A DNA stretch of 64,000 nt from CAVYTF01 sp963708205 (GTDB taxonomy: Bacteria > Bacteroidota > Bacteroidia > Chitinophagales > Chitinophagaceae). The stretch spans positions 744,001 through 808,000 of the forward strand of contig OY970196.1 in assembly GCA_963708205.1 (NCBI GenBank), read 5' to 3'. Shown here in pieces: positions 35,314 through 43,598 of the stretch; within the stretch, counting starts at the first letter, position 1; the number at the start of each line of letters is the position of its first letter. The position numbers were made by a program, and so were the translations under genes. Below the pieces are notes generated by a model, which was not told the origin of the DNA, made no database searches, and saw only the letters and a list, made by a program, of their open reading frames with translations.

Positions 35314-35447
35314 TCCATTATTCATGAATCCTCCTGTGAGCATAGCGAAGCATCTGCATTATGTTCATCATTCCCAACTTGATTGGGAAGTTGCTTTTAA
35401 AGGTTATTATTTGTTGTATTAATCATCCTGAAAGAACAAATAGCAGA

Positions 35448-35470
35448 TTCCTGCCTGCGCAGGAATGAAG
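35448..35470. repeat. REP-like palindrome
   Basis: ATTCCTGCCTGCGCAGGAAT is an interrupted inverted repeat (ATTCCTG...CAGGAAT with GCGC at the centre). It resembles the short palindromic REP elements found between genes in many bacteria. Confidence 0.5.
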
Positions 35471-35472
35471 CG

Positions 35473-35555
35473 GATGTTGCTTACAAAACCTCCGATGTTA
35501 CTTACAAAATGCCCGACGTTGTTACAAAACCCCCGATGTCGCTTCGCTTTGGGCG
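35473..35555. repeat. Degenerate 21-bp tandem repeat array
   Basis: Units begin at 35473, 35494, 35515 and 35535 (spacings 21, 21, 20). The consensus is GATGTTnCTTACAAAA followed by a C-rich tail ending CCC. The sequence is unrelated to the 18-kb array but has the same period. Confidence 0.75.
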
Positions 35556-35612
35556 ATTGTAAAAATATTCTCTTGCAGAAAGCCCCAAAATTTTTATCTT
35601 TCCGTTTGAAAA

Positions 35613-36938
35613 ATGTATGCAATTGTTGACATAGAAACCACCGGTGGATACGCGCAAAGCAACGGTATCACTGAGATTGCAATAGTGCTGCACAACGGTA
35701 AAGAAGTGGAAGGTCGTTTTGAAACATTGATCAATCCCGGCGTTCCGATACCGCGATTTATAACAACGCTTACCGGAATTAATGATGAGATGGTTTCGCA
35801 GGAAAGAACTTTCAGCGAAGCGGCTCCGCAGATTTTCAATTTATTAAATGGCAGAATTTTTATTGCGCACAATGTCAACTTCGATTATTCTTTTATCAAA
35901 CATCACTTTCGTGCCTGCGGCTACGAATGGAATGCGCGCAAACTGTGCACGCTTCGCCTGAGCCGCAAAGCATTTCCCGGCTTGCCAAAATATGGGCTTG
36001 GACATTTATGCAGGGCTTTTGATATACAAATAAAAAATCGCCATCGTGCCGGCGGCGATGCGGATGCAACGGCTGTTTTGTTTGATATGATCCTGCAAAA
36101 AAGCGGTGATAAAATAATAAAGGATTTTTTAAAAAGAGAAGCTGGCGCACAAATCCTTCCGCCAAATCTTCCGGCAGAGCATCTTGCAAATTTGCCTTAC
36201 GTTGCGGGTGTTTATTATTTTCAGGATGCAAAAGGAAAAGTGATCTATGTTGGCAAAGCAAAGTGTTTGAAGAAGCGTGTTCTCAGCCATTTCACCGGTT
36301 TGAACACAACAAAAAAGCGGCAGGAATTTTTGCGTAATATTCATGCCATCAGTTTCAAAGAATGTCCTACAGAGCTTACTGCGTCTGTGTTTGAGAGTGT
36401 GGAGATAAAACGTTTGTGGCCTGTTTATAATGTTAGTCAAAAAAATATAGAGATGCAATACGGCATTTATTTTTTTGAAGATGCGCGTGGTTATTTTCGT
36501 TTGGCAATTGATAAAAAAAGAAAATATTCTCAGCCTGTTGCCACATTTAATTTGTTTGCAGATGCGCACAGAATGTTATGGAAATTAGTAAAGGATTTTG
36601 CCTTGCATGCAGGTTTATGTTTTCTTGATCAAACAGAAAATGATTTGTTTGAAGATGCATTCTATTACAATAAAAAAGTTTCAGATGCCATTCTTTGGCT
36701 ACAGCAACAGAAGGAAACATTTGTGATAAAAGAAGTTGAAAAAAATACTGCGAGTTATATTTTGGTGGAACAGGGAAAATTTTATGGAATGGGTTTTTGG
36801 CAAACTGATGTTAGTGATCTATCCATTGAAACCATCAAACAAAAACTGACGCCTTATCCTGAAAATGAAATCATCCGTTCTATGCTTTACAGTTATGCTG
36901 CAAAATATCCCGCCAAAGTGCAGCGGTTTGCTTTGTAA
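35613..36938 (+). CDS. DnaQ-type 3'-5' exonuclease fused to a GIY-YIG (UvrC-like) nuclease
   Basis: A 441-residue two-nuclease protein. Residues 1-170 are a DEDDh exonuclease: Asp6 and Glu8 in AIVDIETTGG, FIAHNVNFDYSFI for the second Asp, and NRHRAGGDADATAVLF with the final His/Asp pair. A GIY-YIG domain starts at Gly199: GVYYFQDAKGKVIYVGKAK, KKRVLSHF, and the Glu in ASVFESVEIKRLWPVYN. The last 150 residues are an uncharacterised C-terminal region. Similar DnaQ-UvrC/Cho fusions are known in Bacteroidota and actinobacteria, probably in DNA repair. The helix-hairpin-helix and UvrB-binding parts of UvrC are absent. Confidence 0.9.
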   Translation: MYAIVDIETTGGYAQSNGITEIAIVLHNGKEVEGRFETLINPGVPIPRFITTLTGINDEMVSQERTFSEAAPQIFNLLNGRIFIAHNVNFDYSFIKHHFRACGYEWNARKLCTLRLSRKAFPGLPKYGLGHLCRAFDIQIKNRHRAGGDADATAVLFDMILQKSGDKIIKDFLKREAGAQILPPNLPAEHLANLPYVAGVYYFQDAKGKVIYVGKAKCLKKRVLSHFTGLNTTKKRQEFLRNIHAISFKECPTELTASVFESVEIKRLWPVYNVSQKNIEMQYGIYFFEDARGYFRLAIDKKRKYSQPVATFNLFADAHRMLWKLVKDFALHAGLCFLDQTENDLFEDAFYYNKKVSDAILWLQQQKETFVIKEVEKNTASYILVEQGKFYGMGFWQTDVSDLSIETIKQKLTPYPENEIIRSMLYSYAAKYPAKVQRFAL

Positions 36939-37013
36939 AAATTCTTTTCCTCACAGATATATTTGATGTTTCAAAATAAAGAATCTACATTTATCAAACT
37001 AAAATTAACTCAC

Positions 37014-37814
37014 ATGCGTACAATCATTTTTTCTGCAATAATCACAGCTTCATTAATTGGCTGCAATCAAAAACCCGCTTCTTCTGAAGCCCCAATTGCT
37101 GTGCCCGACCGGTTAACAGAAAATTTAAAAGGAAACGTAACACAGGTGGAAACTGATTCGTACAACATAGATAGTACCGGCAAAGTAGGTCCGCTTGATG
37201 AAAAAGATATTGAAAAATATGACAGCAGCGGCTACACTATTTCTTACGTTTCGATGAATGGAAAAGACAGCGTAAAATCTGTATCAAAATACTGGCACAA
37301 TGCCCAAGGCTTTATGACAAGTATGGAAACCAAAGACGCTGGTGGTGAAAAAAAATCTGCTATGAAAATTGAATACGACAGCACAGGAAATTATAAAACT
37401 GCCTTGTCTTACGATTCTACGGGTAAGCTTGATGTTTATTACACCGATATCAAATCAAATAAATTTGGTGAAGTAACAGGAGCAAAAGGCTACCACAAAG
37501 ACAGCATATTAAAGATGGGTTTTACAAATGACTATGACAGTATTTATTATGTTAGCGGCGAAACAAAAGACAGTATTGGTAAAGTCACATACTCTAACAA
37601 AGTAAAGCTGAATGATAAAAATGACGCAACAGAATTTGACGAAACCACAGTAACCACAGATCCAAAAACTAAAAAAGACTCTACTACAAATACTGTTACT
37701 ACTTATAAATATGATGCCTGGGATAACAATGGTAACTGGACACAACAAACAAGTTATAACGAAAAGGGCAAGCCAATAAAAGTTGTAAAACGTATTATCA
37801 CTTACAAGCAATAA
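37014..37814 (+). CDS. Lipoprotein of unknown function
   Basis: A 266-residue predicted lipoprotein. From ATG 37014 the signal is MRTIIFSAIITASLIGC, with the lipobox Cys at residue 17; the upstream ATG/TTG would spoil this signal. The mature protein is rich in Lys, Asp, Ser and Thr. It contains repeated YDS-type elements (KYDSSGYTISY, EYDSTGNYKTALSYDSTGK, NDYDSIYYVSG, KYDAWDNNGNW) resembling MORN/YD-like beta-hairpin repeats in other Bacteroidota surface lipoproteins. Function unknown. Confidence 0.8.
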   Translation: MRTIIFSAIITASLIGCNQKPASSEAPIAVPDRLTENLKGNVTQVETDSYNIDSTGKVGPLDEKDIEKYDSSGYTISYVSMNGKDSVKSVSKYWHNAQGFMTSMETKDAGGEKKSAMKIEYDSTGNYKTALSYDSTGKLDVYYTDIKSNKFGEVTGAKGYHKDSILKMGFTNDYDSIYYVSGETKDSIGKVTYSNKVKLNDKNDATEFDETTVTTDPKTKKDSTTNTVTTYKYDAWDNNGNWTQQTSYNEKGKPIKVVKRIITYKQ

Positions 37815-37915
37815 AGACTTTTTTAATTTAGTTTGATTAAGGTTTAATTAATCTAAAAAGATCAATTATTATTTTATTTTAGTAGAATGATTTTTTTAAA
37901 ATCCAAGGGACAAAC

Positions 37916-39316
37916 ATGCATAAAAGTTTTACTTATAAAAGTTTCCGCTATTTTTTTGTTTCAATTGTAATGATCTTTTTTTCATTACGTGCATTCTCTC
38001 AAACCGTTGACAGTTCTCATTTATATGGACTTACCAAAAGCGGATTGATCTATTTAATTAATCCTGCGAATGCAGATTGTGGCTCGCCAATTAATCCTGC
38101 CTATGCTGCAAATGATACAGCGATGGAAGCTAATGCAATAGGTTATGATACCTTGAAGAAAAGTTTCTATTACTTCAAAAGAAATCTTAATGATCCCCCG
38201 GAAGAGTTTATTTCTTACAATATTGTATCGCAAACATATACAACACTTGCATCAAGTCCTATTACATCAAATGTAAACAGGGGCTGTATAAACCCCGGCG
38301 GAACAGGATATTATTGTTTAGATCAAAACAGCAATCTTTGTTATTATGATATTAATGCAGGCACATGGACATTGATCACTGCTCAGTTTGTTGATGACAG
38401 TGATACTTATTTAACGCCAACCATCAGCGTTTATCCTTCAGGCGATATGGCTTTTGACAAAAACGGCGATCTATGGCTTTTATATTCCACAGGCTTCCAG
38501 TATGGGCTTTGCAAAATAACAGGACCTTTGCCAACAACTGCTGTTGATACAATTACCGTACACAAGGTTATTGACGAGACTACTTTTACACCAAGTAAAA
38601 ATTATCCTTTTGGGGGAATTGCTTTCAGCAGTTCGGGGCAAATTTATTTATCCACCGGCAGCCCCGACAATAATTTGTATCTTTTGCAAAACGATCATTC
38701 ACTGGCGAGCATCGGCATTCTTTCTGCTGATGGTGCGGGCACAGATCTCACTTCCGATATTTTTCCCGTAACCCAATTGCCTGTTACTTATTTAAATTTT
38801 AATGGCGTGCTTCAAAATAATGAAGCGATCCTTACCTGGAGCACTGCAACCGAAATAAATAATAAAGGATTTTTTGTGGAAAGAAGATCCGATGCGCAAA
38901 CCTTTACTGACATTGGCTTTGTACAAGGCAATGGCACTTCTGTTTCGGTAAATAATTATACTTTTTCTGATGCAAAACTTATCAGCGGCAATAATTATTA
39001 TCGCCTCAAACAAATTGATCTCGATGGAAACTTTTCTTATTCTCCTGTAATAAAATTAGTGTTTGATAAATTTGCATGGTCCATTCTCGGCAACCCTTCC
39101 AGTAATGCCTGGGTGCAGTTGCAGCTTGATAAAACGCACAATGTTTCTATACAAATAATTTCACTTTCCGGGCTTGTTATGCAAACAATTAATAAAGGAA
39201 ATATTGGTGCGGGCACTTACAGCATTCCGGTTGATATGAGCCACTATGCGCCGGGAATGTATATGGTAAAACTGCTTGTAGACGCTAATACTTATTCAAA
39301 AACTTTGTTGAGATAG
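37916..39316 (+). CDS. T9SS cargo protein with C-terminal sorting domain
   Basis: A 466-residue secreted protein. Signal peptide up to SLRAFSQ. Residues about 40-290 look like a beta-propeller-type region (DMAFDKNGDLWLLYSTGFQYG, PFGGIAFSSSGQIYLSTGS). Then comes VTYLNFNGVLQNNEAILTWS and the ERRSDAQTFTDIGFVQGNG segment, a fibronectin-like linker very common before T9SS sorting domains. The last 80 residues (NVSIQIISLSGLVMQTI, YAPGMYMVKLLVDANTYSKT) fit the type A C-terminal domain. It is probably exported to the cell surface by T9SS. Ligand unknown. Confidence 0.87.
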   Translation: MHKSFTYKSFRYFFVSIVMIFFSLRAFSQTVDSSHLYGLTKSGLIYLINPANADCGSPINPAYAANDTAMEANAIGYDTLKKSFYYFKRNLNDPPEEFISYNIVSQTYTTLASSPITSNVNRGCINPGGTGYYCLDQNSNLCYYDINAGTWTLITAQFVDDSDTYLTPTISVYPSGDMAFDKNGDLWLLYSTGFQYGLCKITGPLPTTAVDTITVHKVIDETTFTPSKNYPFGGIAFSSSGQIYLSTGSPDNNLYLLQNDHSLASIGILSADGAGTDLTSDIFPVTQLPVTYLNFNGVLQNNEAILTWSTATEINNKGFFVERRSDAQTFTDIGFVQGNGTSVSVNNYTFSDAKLISGNNYYRLKQIDLDGNFSYSPVIKLVFDKFAWSILGNPSSNAWVQLQLDKTHNVSIQIISLSGLVMQTINKGNIGAGTYSIPVDMSHYAPGMYMVKLLVDANTYSKTLLR

Positions 39317-39728
39317 ATTTTCGCTCAAGCGATTTTCATTTTCGTGGCATCGACAAACTCGGAAGAGCCCTCGGAATTGGTTTCCGCTTCCTCGAAAATC
39401 GTTTCCGCTATGTCGGAAGAGTTGTTCCATACCCCCGATTTGCCTTTTCGTTCCCACGGCAGACCTTTCGCTTAAGCGATTTTTCATTTCGATGTACCGA
39501 AAATGACGATCGCTACACCGTTTGCTTCAGTCGCTTACCCGAAATTGACTTCCAACTGCTGTTTCCCTTCTTGTTGCAATACAAACCACTTATCCCTCAA
39601 CCCAAAAATTAAAATCTGGGTAGAAAGAAATTTAAACGGATTAGCGAAACTGTAAGAAGCTGACTGGAAATTGAGGAATGGAATACAAACAGCAAAGGAG
39701 GAACGATTGAGAAGTTTGGGAACATGCA
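39317..39728. other. Repeat-bearing intergenic region between convergent genes
   Basis: A 412-bp gap with locally higher GC. It holds two direct copies of a TTTCGCTnAAGCGATTTT element (39320-39337 and 39469-39486), each centred on the palindrome CGCTnAAGCG, and between them a degenerate 21-bp-period repeat (39360-39443). No convincing gene is present. Confidence 0.65.
39360..39443. repeat. Degenerate 21-bp-period repeat
   Basis: TTTCCGCT recurs at 39381 and 39402, with flanking weaker units at 39360 and about 39424. On the minus strand the same period gives a heptapeptide pattern (FRHSGND, FRGSGNQ, FRGLFRV). This is the most degenerate of the three 21-bp arrays. Confidence 0.5.
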
Positions 39729-40490
39729 TTATTTCAGTGCATTAATAATTGCGACAAACTCATCAGCAATTAATGAAGCCCCGCCAACCAATCCGCCATC
39801 TACATCCGGCTGAGAAAATATTTCAACTGCATTATTTGCCTTTACACTTCCGCCATATAAAATAGAAATTTCTTCTGCGATTTCACCACTATATTTCTTT
39901 GAAATTTCTTTGCGGATGAATGCATGCATTTCCTGCGCCTGCGCGCTGGTAGCGGTTTTGCCCGTGCCGATAGCCCATATAGGTTCGTAAGCAAGAACAA
40001 TCTTTTGAATGTCTTCGATAGATAAATGGAATAAAGATTCCTGTAATTGTTTTGCCACTAATTCATTTTGCGTATTTGCTTCGCGTATGCTTAATGCTTC
40101 ACCGCAACAAAAAATAGGAGTGATGTTATATTCGAGCGCGATATTTATTTTTTCTGCAAGAAAAGAATTGCTTTCAGTAAAATATTCTCTTCTTTCACTA
40201 TGTCCAATGAGTACAAATTTTATATGAAGTGACTGCAGCATTTCAACAGAAATTTCTCCTGTATATGCGCCTGATTTTTTGCTGTAACAATTTTGGGCAG
40301 CAACTAAAACGTTTTCCTTTTTGTTTAATTTTTGCTGCGCCATTTGCAAATAAGGTGAAGGAACCGCAAAGACAACTTGTTGATTTTCCTTTAATTCATG
40401 CGGCTTTGCGAGGATTTCATCTATCAGCTTTTCTCCTTGAGATAAGGTAAGATTCATTTTCCAGTTAGCGGCTGCAATTTGTTTTCTCAT
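39729..40490 (-). CDS. tpiA: Triosephosphate isomerase
   Basis: Interconverts DHAP and glyceraldehyde-3-phosphate in glycolysis. It has 253 residues. The substrate Lys is in AAANWKMNLT, the electrophile His in LIGHSERREYF, and the catalytic Glu in VLAYEPIWAIGTGKT. The phosphate loop is YGGSVKANNA and VGGASL. Its ATG overlaps by 4 bp the stop of the upstream GlmU-like gene, so the pair is translationally coupled. Confidence 0.97.
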   Translation of the reverse strand: MRKQIAAANWKMNLTLSQGEKLIDEILAKPHELKENQQVVFAVPSPYLQMAQQKLNKKENVLVAAQNCYSKKSGAYTGEISVEMLQSLHIKFVLIGHSERREYFTESNSFLAEKINIALEYNITPIFCCGEALSIREANTQNELVAKQLQESLFHLSIEDIQKIVLAYEPIWAIGTGKTATSAQAQEMHAFIRKEISKKYSGEIAEEISILYGGSVKANNAVEIFSQPDVDGGLVGGASLIADEFVAIINALK

Positions 40491-41656
40491 AAATTTTCAT
40501 TTGTTTTAGTTTGCTCAAAAATATATTTTAAAACAGCAATTTCATTTTCATTGATAGATTGTTGTTTCAATTTTTTCCAGTTATCAATGTCCCGCATTGC
40601 TTTATCAAAAAGATAGTTCTCTTTAGTTCCCCAGGTAAAATTTTTAATAAATTTTGGTAACAAACCTTCACCAAAAATATTACAACACACTCCAAAAATA
40701 CTTCCTGTGTTGATGGAAGAATTGATGGCAACGCGCGTATACTCGCCCATCAGCACGCCACATTTATTGCCTACATTTATTTTTTCGTTTGAAAAAAAAT
40801 CAGGCAACAAAATATTTTCTGCGGTGTTTTTTATGTTACTGTTACTGGTTCCTGCTCCTAGATTGCACCAGCTTCCAATAACAGAATCGCCGAGATAACC
40901 ATCATGCGCCTTGTTGCTGAAAGATTGCATTACGCTATTTTTTATTTCGCCGCCGCCAACACAAGATTCTCCTAAAGTTGTTGCTCCGTATAGCTTTGCG
41001 CCCATTTTCAATGTGCTATTTTCACACATAACAAAAGGGCCGCGAATAAAACAACCTTCCATGACAGTTGCATTTTTGCCTATATAAATTGGTCCGGTTG
41101 ATGCATTTAAAAATGTTTGCTCAACAACCGCGCCTTCTTCAAAAAAAATATTCTCTGGAAAAATAATTTTGTTGGTTGAAGAAATTTTTTGTGAAATTTT
41201 GTTTTTTGTAATTAAAGAGAAATCATTACGTATGCTCTCATCATTCCATTGGAATATTTGAAATTTATATTCAAGTCGTTTCACATTTTCTGTATCATAC
41301 ACTGTTTCAAATTTCGCCAATAAATTTTCTTCCATTTCCCCCTTGAAATTTATTTTTCCTGCAACCAAACCTTTCTCATCTGCAAGTGCAATATTTTCAT
41401 TCAGAGAAAAAATTTTCTCAATAATTTCTCTCGTTGCAACTACTGAAGCATCAATAAATAAATAAATTCCTTCCGGTATTTTTCTGTACAAACATTGCAA
41501 ATATTTTTCAGTTAAAATAAAAACCTCATCTCCTGAAAGTATTTGCCAGCGCTGCTTTTGAGTGAATGCGCCCATCAACAGATCTGCAACTGCACGGGTT
41601 TGGGTGAAAGGATATAATTTTTTTCTTTCAGCGTTATCAAATAAAATAATGGGCAT
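40487..41656 (-). CDS. GlmU-like putative sugar nucleotidyltransferase with left-handed beta-helix
   Basis: A 389-residue protein of a Bacteroidota family annotated as putative sugar nucleotidyltransferase. The N-terminus MPIILFDNAERKKLYPFTQT and RAVADLLMGAFTQKQRW is typical of that family, but the classical LxxGxGTRM nucleotide-binding loop is absent. From about residue 175 the sequence follows hexapeptide (LbH) periodicity: GPIYIGKNATVMEGCFIRG, MGAKLYGATTLGESCVGG, IGSWCNLGAGTSNSNIKNTA, NVGKCG-like turns. It may be an acetyl/nucleotidyl transferase for cell-wall sugars. It overlaps tpiA by 4 bp. Confidence 0.82.
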   Translation of the reverse strand: MPIILFDNAERKKLYPFTQTRAVADLLMGAFTQKQRWQILSGDEVFILTEKYLQCLYRKIPEGIYLFIDASVVATREIIEKIFSLNENIALADEKGLVAGKINFKGEMEENLLAKFETVYDTENVKRLEYKFQIFQWNDESIRNDFSLITKNKISQKISSTNKIIFPENIFFEEGAVVEQTFLNASTGPIYIGKNATVMEGCFIRGPFVMCENSTLKMGAKLYGATTLGESCVGGGEIKNSVMQSFSNKAHDGYLGDSVIGSWCNLGAGTSNSNIKNTAENILLPDFFSNEKINVGNKCGVLMGEYTRVAINSSINTGSIFGVCCNIFGEGLLPKFIKNFTWGTKENYLFDKAMRDIDNWKKLKQQSINENEIAVLKYIFEQTKTNENL

Positions 41657-41726
41657 AATTTTTTAAGTGTTGTAAAGATATTCAGGTATGTGAAAGATTA
41701 ACAAATTTATGTCTTGTCAATTCTTT

Positions 41727-41734
41727 TATTTTTG
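41727..41734 (+). promoter_or_regulatory. Candidate promoter of the serine hydrolase gene
   Basis: TATTTTTG, a perfect TAnnTTTG match, 11 bp before the ATG at 41746, giving a very short leader. Confidence 0.45.
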
Positions 41735-41745
41735 CGCACATTAAT

Positions 41746-42912
41746 ATGAAGCAGGCAAAGTATTTTTTGTTTTTTGTAGTACTTAGTTTTTCTGTGGCAA
41801 GCAGTTGCCAGCAATCTTCAGCAAAAAAAGATCCTCCAAAACAAATAGTTTATTCGCAGCCCACAGCTGATTTTTACTTTACACCTTTATCAAGATCGGC
41901 GTTTGATTATTATCGCAATGCCGCGATGGATTATTATCAAAAACATTTGAAATATACAGGTTTCAGCGGAAGCATTTTGGTGGCAAAAAACGGAGAAATT
42001 TTATTTCAGGATTACCAGGGATATATTGATTTAAAAACGAGAACACCTATCACTCCAACAACAACTTTTCATTTAGCTTCAACGTCCAAACCCTTTACAG
42101 GCATGGCTATTCTGCGTTTGTGGCAACAGGGAAGATTGTCTTTAGAAGATCCGCTTGAAAAATATTTTCCGCGTTTTCCTTATCATGGCATCACGGTTCG
42201 CATGTTGCTTGATCATAGAAGTGGCTTGCCGAATTACCTCAATTTCATGGATAGCTTTTGGAATAAAAAAAGAAAGGCAACCAATGAAGATGTGCTAAAT
42301 TTTATGATCGTTCACAAGCCACACATCAGCAATTTGCCAAACCGGGCTTTTAATTATTGCAACACTAATTTTATGCTGCTTGCATTAATATTAGAACGCG
42401 TTACAAAAATGCCGTATCCGCAATACATGAAGGATAGTGTTTTTATGCCACTTGGTTTATATCATACTTATGTTTTTTCTATAAAAGATACAGCCAATTA
42501 TCAGCCCACTTATATAGGTAATCGACCGTATCCGATGGATCATCTTGACTGCACTTACGGAGATAAAAATATTTACAGCACTGTTGATGATTTGTACAAA
42601 TGGGATATGGCTTTATATCAGCATACGTTTATTAGCAAAGCCACGCTGGACATGGCTTTCGAACCAACAAGCAATGAGCGCCGGTCAATGCATAATTATG
42701 GACTTGCCTGGCATTTATTTATAGATAAAGGCGATACGCTTGTCTATCACAACGGCAAATGGCATGGGAGTAATAATTTATTTATCCGCATGATCCAGGA
42801 CTCTGCAACCATTATTATTCTTGGCAATAAAGCCAACGGAAATATTTATAAAATGAAAGGCATGTCAACCATATTTACAGGGCATGTTGATGAAGGAAAA
42901 TTGGAAGAATAA
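41746..42912 (+). CDS. Beta-lactamase-family serine hydrolase, lipoprotein
   Basis: A 388-residue class C beta-lactamase/PBP-like hydrolase. A lipobox is at VASSC, Cys21, so it is membrane-anchored in the periplasm or outer membrane. The nucleophile motif is S112-T-S-K115 (HLASTSKPF), the second motif is Tyr-x-Asn in FNYCNTNF, and the third is HNG in VYHNGKWHG. LLDHRSGLPNYLNF is the usual family block. Such proteins act as esterases, D-aminopeptidases or carboxypeptidases; the substrate is not predictable. Confidence 0.9.
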   Translation: MKQAKYFLFFVVLSFSVASSCQQSSAKKDPPKQIVYSQPTADFYFTPLSRSAFDYYRNAAMDYYQKHLKYTGFSGSILVAKNGEILFQDYQGYIDLKTRTPITPTTTFHLASTSKPFTGMAILRLWQQGRLSLEDPLEKYFPRFPYHGITVRMLLDHRSGLPNYLNFMDSFWNKKRKATNEDVLNFMIVHKPHISNLPNRAFNYCNTNFMLLALILERVTKMPYPQYMKDSVFMPLGLYHTYVFSIKDTANYQPTYIGNRPYPMDHLDCTYGDKNIYSTVDDLYKWDMALYQHTFISKATLDMAFEPTSNERRSMHNYGLAWHLFIDKGDTLVYHNGKWHGSNNLFIRMIQDSATIIILGNKANGNIYKMKGMSTIFTGHVDEGKLEE

Positions 42913-42918
42913 TTTTTT

Positions 42919-43317
42919 TTATTTTAAAGCAAGATCCTCACTTTCTGCTGCGGGATAATACACAACATTGTCAAGCTTCACTTTATAATAATTGGTTGTT
43001 TTCTTTTTAACTTTTATAATTAAATGAAATTGTTGCCGGTAAACACTTACTGTACAAATATCCGCATAATATTTTCCTTCAGGTACATCATTAAGCGTGA
43101 TGGTTTTATTTACTACGTCAAACATGTCTTGCACAATTCCGGCACCTGTTCGATCATATTTATCAAGCACAATTATGGCTTTGCTAATCGTAAGATTAGT
43201 GTATTTTGAATCGTCCAGGTGAATGCTTACAGAACCTGAAGATGCTTGCTGTTGCTGCGCTTTAGAAATGTTTGCTGCAAAAAACAAATATAAAAGCAGT
43301 GCGTAAAATTTAATCAT
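42919..43317 (-). CDS. Small secreted protein
   Basis: A 132-residue protein with signal peptide (MIKFYALLLYLFFAANISKA). The mature part has beta-rich character: SVSIHLDDSKYTNLTISKAI, VPEGKYYADICTVSVYRQQF and YYKVKLDNVVYYP. The layout suggests a small immunoglobulin-like fold. Not recognised. Its stop lies 6 bp from that of the convergent serine hydrolase. Confidence 0.7.
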   Translation of the reverse strand: MIKFYALLLYLFFAANISKAQQQQASSGSVSIHLDDSKYTNLTISKAIIVLDKYDRTGAGIVQDMFDVVNKTITLNDVPEGKYYADICTVSVYRQQFHLIIKVKKKTTNYYKVKLDNVVYYPAAESEDLALK

Positions 43318-43598
43318 CTACATAGAGTTTAAGATCATAAATATTTTTTAAACCAGTACTGATTTAAAAATGATTTAAAAAAATGAGGATGATTGGATCG
43401 AAAAACTTTGCAGGAAATAATAATGCGTAAAATATATTTACTATTGCATCATTACAATATAAAAATACAACTGTATCAATTGGCCGAAATCTGTTATTGG
43501 CAAACGCCTTAAATTTATTCGTTAAAGTAAAAATATACAGGACGAAAACACATTATTTAAATAATTCGCAGATAAAACAAGTGCAGTAATTTTAAACT
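43318..43598. other. Divergent intergenic region, nothing recognised
   Basis: A 281-bp AT-rich gap between the small secreted protein and nnr. I see no RNA gene, clear repeat or strong promoter box. Confidence 0.5.

Larger units (their letters stand above)
35212..35612. other. Repeat-bearing intergenic region
   Basis: A 401-bp gap between lysC and the exonuclease gene. It holds a dispersed repeat copy (35255-35313), a REP-like palindrome (35448-35470) and a degenerate 21-bp tandem array (35473-35555). No ORF in it looks real. Confidence 0.7.
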
